From Haoranjiania flava (GTDB lineage: Bacteria > Bacteroidota > Bacteroidia > Chitinophagales > Chitinophagaceae), in assembly GCF_025631005.1 (NCBI RefSeq), contig NZ_JAOTPL010000014.1, forward strand, positions 20,425-84,424: 64,000 nucleotides of DNA. Reading direction: 5' to 3'. The notes beneath the pieces are model-generated. The model searched no databases. It was not told where the DNA came from and saw nothing but the letters and a program-made list of their open reading frames with translations. The position numbers and the translations under genes were made by a program. This document shows positions 32,974-39,416 of the stretch, one piece after another. Positions within the stretch are counted from its first letter, which is position 1; each line of letters begins with the position of its first letter.

Positions 32974-35127
32974 CTATCTCACAATTTTTAGTTCATTGAT
33001 GATATTTTTAGCGCCGCCCATTTTTTCTATTACCCACAACACGTAGCGGATATCTACATTTATGGTACGGTTCAGATCTTTGTCAAAAGCAATTTTATGG
33101 CTCAGCGCTTCGTAGTTGCCATCGAATGCCAGGCCGATAAGTTCACCTTTAGCGTTCAACACAGGCGAGCCTGAGTTACCACCGGTAATGTCGTTGTTGG
33201 TAATAAAGCCTACCACCACATCATTAAACTTGGGATCTTTGTATTGGCCGAAATCTTTTTTCGTGTACAGGTCTATCTGTTTCTGCGCCAGGTCAAATTC
33301 ATAATCGCCGGGCACATATTTTTCCAATACACCTTTCATGGTAGTGGCGTAGTTGTAAAATACAGCATCTCTGGGCGTATAAGATTGTACGGTGCCATAA
33401 GAAAGCCTCATGCTGAAGTTTGCATCAGGGTATATATTTGCTTTGGGATTCATTTCCTGTGAGCCTTTTATGTACAGCCTGCCGAGGTCGCTGATCTTAT
33501 TGTTGAATGCAGCATATTTCGGCGCTACCTGCTCCTGGTAATATCTGCCAAAAGCACGCACGTACTGGTACACCAGGTCGCTGTTGAGTTGGGCCATGGT
33601 AGGGTTTTGAATAAAAGCGTTCCACTTAGCATCATTGATGAGCAGCGAGCTCTCAAAAGCATCGTTAGCCCATTTTTTGTAAGTAACGGCATCGTCCAAT
33701 GCGCCATATTTTGTTTGCAGCCAGTTGTAGAACTCGGTTGGTTGCTGGCTTTTATCTACATCGTTGTAATAAAGCTGTGCAGTTGCTGCAAGAATATTTT
33801 TATCGCTTGGTATGTCTTCTTCTGCAATAAATCCTTTTCTTACCCTGTCAAGAGAGGTTTTAAGTTTATTGATCTCTTCCGTGTTATTTTCAGCAAGTGC
33901 TTTTTCAAAACCGGACAACATATTGCTGTATCTTGCAACGGGCGCGCCCATAATGCCTTCTGTGTAGTAGACTCTTTGTTTAGCATATGGAGTCCATTGT
34001 TCGTAGGCGGTTTTATAGTCGGTAAAAATATCTTTGTATTCAGGTTTGTTTTTTGCCCAAGTGATGAACTGCTGCTCCTGTGCCTGCTTTACGTTGTATA
34101 CATTGTGTTTTTTCAGTTGTTTTGATTCTCCGTCGAAAAATTTCCAATAGTTTGCAATGCCTGCGTAAGAAGAAGCCAGCTTTAATTTGGTAGCAGCATC
34201 TTTCTTCATTTCGTTCATCATCAGCTTCAGGCGTGTGTCGCGGAGGCTTACCAGGGTTGGATTCTCAATATCGTTTTTAAGTTTTACACCGTAAGAGGTT
34301 TCATACCGGTTGGTGCCGCCGGGATAGCCATAGATCATGGCGTAGTCGCCTTCTTTTACACCTTTGATAGAAACAGGCAGGAAGTGTTTGGGTTTGTAAG
34401 GAACGTTATTGGGAGAATAAGCTGCGGGGTTGCCCTCGGGGCTCATGTACACGCGAAAAACAGAGAAGTCACCGGTATGGCGCGGCCATTCCCAGTTGTC
34501 TGTATCTCCACCAAATTTGCCGATGTTTTCTGGTGGGGCTGCTACCAGTCGCACATCCTTGTAAACCTTGTAAACAAACAGCAGGTATTGATTTCCTTTG
34601 TAGAAAGGGATTATGTTTGCTTCAAGGCCTGCAGCCTGGTTGGTAGATTTGTCAATAAGTTCACGTGCTATTTCACTGCCTTTGTTCTGGCGTTCAGCGC
34701 CCGCTAAACCTTTTAATTTGGGCAGGAACTGGTCTGTTACGTCTACAACTTTATCCAGGAATTTTACGCTAAGCCCTTCGGAGGGAATTTCTTCTTTCAT
34801 GCTTTTTGCATAGAAACCATCTTTTAAATAATTGTGCTCTACTGTGCTTGCATTTGCAATGTTGTTGTAGCCGCAATGGTGGTTGGTAAAAAGCAGGCCT
34901 TTATCGCTTACAATTTCTCCGGTACAGCCGCCGCCAAAGATCACGATTGCATCTTTTACAGAAGGTTTGTTGATGCTGTAAAGTTGTTCCTTAGTGAGTT
35001 TCAGCCCACGTTTAACCATGTTGTTGTAAGTTTCCTGCCCTAAAAGGTACGGCAGCCACATTCCTTCATCTGCAAAAGATTGAAAAGCAAAAAGGCACGC
35101 AATAAGAAATGAGAAGATTTTTTTCAT
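32974..35127 (-). CDS. S46-family dipeptidyl peptidase (DPP7-like), secreted
   Basis: Periplasmic exopeptidase releasing dipeptides from peptide N-termini. 717 residues with signal peptide MKKIFSFLIACLFAFQSFAD. Family landmarks are GGGCTGEIVSDKGLLFTNHH (catalytic His near 84), GGDTDNWEWPRHTGDFSVFR (Asp region), and GGNSGSPVLNAKGELIGLAF with the catalytic Ser near the C-terminus. In the DPP7/DPP11 group, specificity depends on the residue 18 after the catalytic Ser: Gly in DPP7, Arg in DPP11. Here it is Gly (AFDGN), so preference for hydrophobic rather than acidic P1 residues is expected. S46 peptidases are typical of Bacteroidota that live on proteins and peptides. Transcribed alone with a clear terminator. 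Confidence 0.95.
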   Translation of the reverse strand: MKKIFSFLIACLFAFQSFADEGMWLPYLLGQETYNNMVKRGLKLTKEQLYSINKPSVKDAIVIFGGGCTGEIVSDKGLLFTNHHCGYNNIANASTVEHNYLKDGFYAKSMKEEIPSEGLSVKFLDKVVDVTDQFLPKLKGLAGAERQNKGSEIARELIDKSTNQAAGLEANIIPFYKGNQYLLFVYKVYKDVRLVAAPPENIGKFGGDTDNWEWPRHTGDFSVFRVYMSPEGNPAAYSPNNVPYKPKHFLPVSIKGVKEGDYAMIYGYPGGTNRYETSYGVKLKNDIENPTLVSLRDTRLKLMMNEMKKDAATKLKLASSYAGIANYWKFFDGESKQLKKHNVYNVKQAQEQQFITWAKNKPEYKDIFTDYKTAYEQWTPYAKQRVYYTEGIMGAPVARYSNMLSGFEKALAENNTEEINKLKTSLDRVRKGFIAEEDIPSDKNILAATAQLYYNDVDKSQQPTEFYNWLQTKYGALDDAVTYKKWANDAFESSLLINDAKWNAFIQNPTMAQLNSDLVYQYVRAFGRYYQEQVAPKYAAFNNKISDLGRLYIKGSQEMNPKANIYPDANFSMRLSYGTVQSYTPRDAVFYNYATTMKGVLEKYVPGDYEFDLAQKQIDLYTKKDFGQYKDPKFNDVVVGFITNNDITGGNSGSPVLNAKGELIGLAFDGNYEALSHKIAFDKDLNRTINVDIRYVLWVIEKMGGAKNIINELKIVR

Positions 35128-35173
35128 CCGGTTATATCTTTTAATATTTTGAAAAATTAATGCGCTAAGATAA

Positions 35174-35250
35174 ATGAAATTCCATAAAGATCAAGAATCT
35201 ATACCAACCGGGAATGAATATGGAATCTAAAAAAATGGTTATTTAATGTG
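35174..35250. repeat. Palindromic element type I, degraded copy
   Basis: The core is that of type I (AGATCAAGAATCTATACCAA, then GGGAATGAATATGG). The right arm ATGGTTATTTAATGTG is nearly intact, while the left arm ATGAAATTCCAT has decayed. It lies upstream of the S46 peptidase gene. Confidence 0.7.
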
Positions 35251-35406
35251 ACCATAAAGAAAAATAAAAATACACACATCAAATTCCATACATATAATAG
35301 AGTTTGATTTCGTTATTTGAAGACAACTGCCAAATTCAAGAAATTATTTATTGTCAGGGAAAAGCGAATGCATGAGTCCGTCGTCAGGTAGAGTCCTGCG
35401 GGAAAA

Positions 35407-35649
35407 GATGGCTTGGTTTGTGCCTCCCTCTGAATGACGGTACTGGCGGTGAGGCACAAGCGGACGCTTGCGCCAGAAGGGGATGGCTTGGTTTATGCCT
35501 CGCTCTGAATGACAGTGCTGGCCGTGAGGCACAAGCGGACGCTTGCGCCAGAAGGGGGTTGCGCCACAAGGAGATGGCTTGGTTTGTGCCTCCTCGCTCT
35601 GAATGACAGTGCGGCAGTGGGTGCACAAGCGGACGCTTGCGCCAGAAGG
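35407..35649. repeat. Three tandem hairpin-containing repeat units
   Basis: Units 35407-35480, 35482-35555 and 35573-35649 (74, 74 and 77 bp) share the layout GATGGCTTGGTTTGTGCCTC, CTCTGAATGAC, GGCACAAGCGGACGCTTG, CGCCAGAAGG. Each contains the perfect hairpin CAAGCG-GA-CGCTTG. A 17-base insert separates units 2 and 3. The units are noticeably more G/C-rich than the surroundings. They look like a REP/BIME-type element rather than CRISPR, because units abut without unique spacers. Confidence 0.8.
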
Positions 35650-35651
35650 AG

Positions 35652-35754
35652 ATAACCATAAAGATTAGGAATCTATACCAACCGAGAATGATAATATTAG
35701 AATTGCGGAATAAAAATAAAAATAGTGTTTAGCATCGGTGTTTTAATAGGTTAT
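35652..35754. repeat. Palindromic element type I, partial copy
   Basis: It starts ATAACCATAAAGATTAGGAA and continues with the shared core TCTATACCAACCGAGAATGA; after that it departs from the family. TAGGTTAT at 35747-35754 could be a displaced right arm. Confidence 0.5.
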
Positions 35755-35762
35755 ACGCTAAA

Positions 35763-36563
35763 CTATTTCAATTCATAAAATCTTACCCAGTCGATGTACA
35801 TTTCTACGGGCAGTTGCCTGTTGTCAATGGCGCCTACCCAGTTTCCACCCAGCTGCATATCAAGCAACAAATAGAAATCACTCTGGTCGAAAAGGAATTG
35901 GCCTTCTTTATCAGTTTCTATGCGCGGATAAGTAAAACTCCTTTTTTCGTTTACAAAAAACACCAGGCTGTCTTTGTGTTTTTCAACAGCATAAATATTA
36001 TAATCGTCAGGTTTAATAGGCATGGTAGCGCCTTGCGCTGGGCTTTTAATCTTAAGATTGTAAGTATAATGCGAGTGTACTGTCTGGTAGGCAATGGCGT
36101 CAAAATTCAAGCGTTCCATAATGTCAATTTCACCTCCATGCGGCCAGCGGCCGGTTGCAGGAAGCATCCAGAATGCAGGCCATGCGCCCTTTGCGCCATT
36201 GAGCTTTGCACGTATTTCCAGCCTGCCATACCCGAAGTTGGCTTTATCTTTGGTATACACACCACCGGTAAGGTAGGATGCAGTGTCTGCGAGCTGCGAA
36301 GTATTTGTTACACCACGTAAAATAAGATTGCCGTTTTTTACTTCATACAAGGAGTCGTAGGCCGACATATACCTGTTCCAATCGCTTGTGCCGCGTGGGA
36401 TTTTTGTCCATCTGCTCAGATCAAGGCTATTCCCGTTAAAATTTTCTTCCCATGTCAATGGCCATTTTTCTCCCGGAGTATGCTGGTAATAGTTTTTAGA
36501 ACAGGCAATAGCCGTGCAAAGAATGCTAATGAGCAGGGTTGAAAAAAATGATTGTCGTTTCAT
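35763..36563 (-). CDS. Glycoside hydrolase family 16 lipoprotein (beta-glucanase type)
   Basis: Secreted or surface-anchored endo-beta-glucanase, probably acting on laminarin or mixed-linkage glucans. 266 residues: a lipoprotein signal with lipobox ending TAIAC (Cys21), then a GH16 jelly-roll domain from about residue 37 (WEENFNGNSLDLSRWTK). The catalytic motif E-x-D-x-x-E appears as GGEIDIMERL (E145 nucleophile, D147, E150). GAWPAFWMLPATGRWPHGGE and MYIDWVRFYEL are typical of the family. It follows the EVE-domain gene by 13 bases on the same strand. The exact substrate within GH16 is not resolved. Confidence 0.93.
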   Translation of the reverse strand: MKRQSFFSTLLISILCTAIACSKNYYQHTPGEKWPLTWEENFNGNSLDLSRWTKIPRGTSDWNRYMSAYDSLYEVKNGNLILRGVTNTSQLADTASYLTGGVYTKDKANFGYGRLEIRAKLNGAKGAWPAFWMLPATGRWPHGGEIDIMERLNFDAIAYQTVHSHYTYNLKIKSPAQGATMPIKPDDYNIYAVEKHKDSLVFFVNEKRSFTYPRIETDKEGQFLFDQSDFYLLLDMQLGGNWVGAIDNRQLPVEMYIDWVRFYELK

Positions 36564-36576
36564 AAGATCGTTTTAA

Positions 36577-36978
36577 TTATTCACTCATCTCCAGGATTGT
36601 TTTCCATTCCCCATCAGTAACCGGTATTACGGATAGCCTGCTTTGTTTTATCAATGCGAAATCTGCTAATTTATTCTCTGTTTTCATTTGAGCCAGGGAA
36701 ACAGGTTTTTTTAGTTTTTTTACCGGCTGCAGATCCACGCAAACCCAGCGTTCATCAGTGGTTGTAGGATCCGGGTAAACCGCTTTTACTACTTTGGCAA
36801 TGCCCACAATTTCTTTACCTTCGTTGCTATGGTAGAAGAAAACTTCATCGCCTTTTTTCATCTGTTGCAGGTTGTTGCGTGCCTGGTAGTTGCGCACACC
36901 ATCCCAAAAGGTTTGTTTATCTTCCACAAACTGATCCCAACTGTATTTAAAGGGTTCAGACTTTAGCAGCCATTTCAT
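36577..36978 (-). CDS. EVE-domain protein
   Basis: 133-residue single-domain protein of the EVE/PUA-like group (thymocyte nuclear protein 1 relatives), thought to bind modified nucleotides. Characteristic parts are MKWLLKSEPFKYSWDQFVED, TFWDGVRNYQARNNLQQMKK, GDEVFFYHSNEGKEIVGIAK and the C-terminal FALIKQSRLSVIPVTDGEW. The W and aromatic pocket residues of the family are present. It is encoded 13 bases upstream of the GH16 gene, so the two share a transcript, though no functional link is evident. Confidence 0.93.
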   Translation of the reverse strand: MKWLLKSEPFKYSWDQFVEDKQTFWDGVRNYQARNNLQQMKKGDEVFFYHSNEGKEIVGIAKVVKAVYPDPTTTDERWVCVDLQPVKKLKKPVSLAQMKTENKLADFALIKQSRLSVIPVTDGEWKTILEMSE

Positions 36979-37103
36979 TCGTATTGATTTTTAAGTAAAA
37001 AGTAAGAAGTAATACGTGAGAATTAAAAAGTATTCAGCGATATATAAACAACCCCACAACTTAAACAACCCTACAACCCTACAACTAAGCAACTCCACGA
37101 TAA

Positions 37104-37131
37104 TCATTATCCATTGTCAATGATCCATTAA
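37104..37131. repeat. Heptad-periodic intergenic repeat
   Basis: 7-mers TCATTAT, CCATTGT, CAATGAT, CCATTAA. Just before it (about 37046-37095) ACAACCCT-like units repeat with an 8-bp spacing. Confidence 0.5.
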
Positions 37132-37145
37132 ACGCTTCTCTAACT

Positions 37146-37865
37146 TCACCATCCATTAGCCAGTACATCTGCCAGGTGCAAAACTTTGAGGTTTCCTCCC
37201 TGTTTTTTTAATATACCATCAATATGCATCAGGCAGCTCATATCTGTGCTGATGAGGTATTCTGCACCGGTGTTAATGGCATGTTGTGCTTTTTGTTCGC
37301 CCATACCTGCGCTGATGGAATTGAATTTTACGGCGAATGTTCCGCCAAAGCCGCAACAGGTTTCATTGTCTTCCATCGGTATCATCGTTAATCCTTCAAC
37401 ATTTTTCAGCAGCTTTTGAGGTTCTTCTTTAATGTTGCATTCGCGCAAAGCGGCGCAGCTGTTATGGTAGGTGGCTGTGCCTTCTAACCTGGCGCCAAAG
37501 TTTTCTATGTGCAACATGTTTATTAAAAAATCCGAAAGTTCGTATATGCGTTCAGAAGTTTTTTCAGCTTCCATTTTCTGTGCTGTGTTTTCAAATAATA
37601 CTTTAAAACCGTTTTTTACAAACCCTGCACAGCTTGCGCTGGGCGTAACAATGTATTCACTGCCACTAAAATCCCGGATAAATTTTTTACAGACGGCCTT
37701 TGACTCTTCCCTGAAACCCGCATTATAGGCCGGTTGCCCGCAACAGGTCTGGTCTTTGTTGTATGTAATTTCGCAGCCGGCTTTCTCCAGGATCTTTACC
37801 ATGTTAAAGCCAACCTGGGGATACAACTGATCTATAAAACAGGGAATGAATATTTGTACTTTCAT
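37146..37865 (-). CDS. Fe-S-binding cysteine-rich-domain protein (LutA/YkgE type)
   Basis: 239-residue protein with two CCG (cysteine-rich) domains: FIPCFIDQLYPQVG with CCGQPAYNAGF in the first half, and NSCAALREC with NETCCGFGGTFAVKF in the second. This is the layout of LutA/YkgE, a subunit of the L-lactate oxidation complex LutABC. The partners LutB and LutC are not adjacent here, so membership of a lactate-oxidising complex is a guess; heterodisulfide-reductase-like or glycolate-oxidase-like roles are alternatives. A 14-bp perfect palindrome lies about 30 bases upstream. Confidence 0.88.
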   Translation of the reverse strand: MKVQIFIPCFIDQLYPQVGFNMVKILEKAGCEITYNKDQTCCGQPAYNAGFREESKAVCKKFIRDFSGSEYIVTPSASCAGFVKNGFKVLFENTAQKMEAEKTSERIYELSDFLINMLHIENFGARLEGTATYHNSCAALRECNIKEEPQKLLKNVEGLTMIPMEDNETCCGFGGTFAVKFNSISAGMGEQKAQHAINTGAEYLISTDMSCLMHIDGILKKQGGNLKVLHLADVLANGW

Positions 37866-37894
37866 TCGTAAATTTTAATTTTTTTGAATAGTTT

Positions 37895-37908
37895 CCGATA
37901 GCTATCGG
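37895..37908. repeat. 14-bp perfect palindrome CCGATAGCTATCGG
   Basis: The palindrome lies 30 bases before the start of the LutA-type gene. The shorter piece CTATCGGGA recurs in the intergenic repeat at 58.6 and 58.9 kb, so it may be a dispersed palindrome rather than a gene-specific operator. Confidence 0.5.
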
Positions 37909-38106
37909 GTAAACTCCGCATAATCCAATCATTCCGTAAAGAAATAATACGCTCGCTTTGTTTCAGGAAAGTAAAGGTAAGAAATTGATAAGGGAAAAAA
38001 TCTCGGGCGATGGAAATTGTTTTAAAAGACTTATCTTTATTATTCTATTTTTATCATACCTGATAATGAATTTTTAACGGTGATCTTAATTACAAAACCG
38101 CAATGC

Positions 38107-38186
38107 CATGAAATAACCATAAAGATTAAGAATCTATTATTAACCGGGAATGACTATTGAATCTAAAAAAATGGCTATTCCATGTG
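38107..38186. repeat. Palindromic element type I, copy at 38.1 kb
   Basis: 80 bp. Left arm CATGAAATAACCAT (38107-38120), right arm ATGGCTATTCCATG (38171-38184). The inner part has the small hairpin AGATT-AAG-AATCT and the core TAACCGGGAATGA. One arm position mismatches (A opposite C). Confidence 0.75.
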
Positions 38187-38212
38187 ACCATAAAGAAAAA
38201 ATAAAAAATATA

Positions 38213-38276
38213 CACATGAAATAGCCATAAGCAAAGGTGCATACCAACCCCGGATGAATAAAGGCTATTCCATGTG
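38213..38276. repeat. Palindromic element type II
   Basis: 64 bp. Left arm CACATGAAATAGCC (38213-38226) pairs with GGCTATTCCATGTG (38263-38276), mismatching only at one A. The core is CATACCAACCCCGGATGAAT. Compared with type I the arms carry G-C where type I has A-T, on both sides. A GCCGC-AAA-GCGGC hairpin follows at 38290-38302. Confidence 0.8.
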
Positions 38277-38316
38277 ACCATTAAAAACAGCCGCAAAGCG
38301 GCGAACTAAATAAATA

Positions 38317-38397
38317 CACATGAAATAACCATAAGATTAAGAATCTATACCAACCGCGAATGAGTATTGAATCTATAAAAAATGGTTATTCCATGTG
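38317..38397. repeat. Palindromic element type I, best copy
   Basis: 81 bp. Left arm CACATGAAATAACCAT (38317-38332) and right arm ATGGTTATTCCATGTG (38382-38397) pair at 15 of 16 positions. Inside are AGATT-AAG-AATCT and TATACCAACCGCGAATGA. It ends 31 bases before the ATG of the next gene, so it probably lies in that gene's promoter or leader. Confidence 0.8.
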
Positions 38398-38428
38398 GCA
38401 ACTAAAAAAACAAATAATATATACACAC

Positions 38429-39346
38429 ATGAAGAAAAAAAAGACTCTTTTTATCTGCCTTTTATTACTTGTAATTTTTTCCTGCAATAGAAAAGAACTG
38501 GATCAGCAGCCTGTAACCATTCGTATGGAGGCAGAAGGGGGAGAGGAAGATGTAAGATTGAGAGATAGGTGGCAGATAGCCGGCATAATTAATAAAAACG
38601 GTGATGTAAAAATGTGGGGCGATATATTTTCTGCTGATGGAAAACTAATCGCTAAAAATAAGCAGCTAAGGTTAGATACAACTGGTATTCTGGAAAATAA
38701 TTGTTTCCGGATTGCCTTTTTGCAACCGGATTTGATAAAAGTAATATTAAAAGAAAACAACGCTGAGATTGCCCTGCATTTTGTTATATTGTTGCAGCGT
38801 GGAGATAAAACAAAAGAAATAAGTGTATCACAGTCTATATCTCAGGGCTATACTTTCGGCGGTATAGAATATGCACTTCAGGAAGGTGATGGAGATTCTC
38901 TGTACAAAAAAAGTGCCCATCGGATCACTTTAAAGAGCCATGGAACTACTGGCAACGCTGTTTCTTTTGACCCGCTCGGTGGTTCAGCGCTTGCGAAAGT
39001 TTCTTATTTTGAAAGCAAGGATGAGGATGCCTTTATGTGGTTAAAACAAGATTCTGTGAAAGTCAGGATCCCGGATATTTTTGCAAACCAGCTATTATTA
39101 ACGCCTAACCAGGTAATTTACGGAGTGGTAACTCAGACACCTTCGAGCAGCAACATCATAGAAACCGTAAAGAATGATATTGTAAACGGAGAATCGAGCT
39201 ACTATACCGAAGTGGAATTCAGGAAGCGGACACTCTCTTATACGCTTACACTCATCAACAACCGTACAAAGAACCATAAATACATAAAAGGCAAGTGGAT
39301 TGAACATGCGTCAACAGGTAATTATAAAGTTATAAGAGTTTTATAG
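38429..39346 (+). CDS. Unknown lipoprotein
   Basis: I do not recognise this 305-residue protein. It begins MKKKKTLFICLLLLVIFSCN, a lipoprotein signal with Cys at about 19, so it is anchored in the outer or inner membrane. The start at 38429 is chosen because the earlier in-frame codons from 38360 lie within the palindromic repeat. The mature part shows alternating polar/hydrophobic stretches (RDRWQIAGIINKNGDVKMWG, FRKRTLSYTLTLINNRTKN), suggesting a beta-rich domain. A type I palindromic element ends 31 bases upstream of the ATG. It is convergent with icd across a shared terminator. Confidence 0.75.
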   Translation: MKKKKTLFICLLLLVIFSCNRKELDQQPVTIRMEAEGGEEDVRLRDRWQIAGIINKNGDVKMWGDIFSADGKLIAKNKQLRLDTTGILENNCFRIAFLQPDLIKVILKENNAEIALHFVILLQRGDKTKEISVSQSISQGYTFGGIEYALQEGDGDSLYKKSAHRITLKSHGTTGNAVSFDPLGGSALAKVSYFESKDEDAFMWLKQDSVKVRIPDIFANQLLLTPNQVIYGVVTQTPSSSNIIETVKNDIVNGESSYYTEVEFRKRTLSYTLTLINNRTKNHKYIKGKWIEHASTGNYKVIRVL

Positions 39347-39364
39347 GCTTACTTCTAAAATTAA

Positions 39365-39381
39365 AAAACCTGCCAGGTTTT
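39365..39381. terminator. Bidirectional terminator between the lipoprotein gene and icd
   Basis: AAAACCT-GCC-AGGTTTT is a perfect 7-bp stem with A- and T-tracts on both sides. CAGGTTT at 39390-39396 offers an alternative pairing. Confidence 0.65.
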
Positions 39382-39416
39382 AAGTCTAACAGGTTTATCA
39401 GCTCAGGTTAAAAGGA

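Larger units (their letters stand above)
35128..35762. other. 635-base gene-free region filled with repeats
   Basis: Between the S46 peptidase and GH16 genes (both minus strand) there is no coding sequence I accept. The open frames here are by-products of the repeats. From left to right it holds a degraded type I palindromic element, three hairpin-bearing tandem units and a partial type I element. Confidence 0.75.
37866..38428. other. 563-base gene-free region with palindromic elements
   Basis: It contains a 14-bp palindrome at its left end and a cluster of three palindromic elements (38107-38397). The 200 bases between are A/T-rich with nothing recognisable. It separates the divergent LutA-type gene and an unknown lipoprotein gene. 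Confidence 0.75.

Noticed and set aside
35407..35649. CRISPR array
   Set aside because: Units of 74-77 bp abut with no unique spacers, carry an internal palindrome, and no cas genes are present.
35344..35659. Overlapping open frames in the tandem repeats
   Set aside because: Their products are repetitive by-products of the repeat DNA, on both strands and in several frames.
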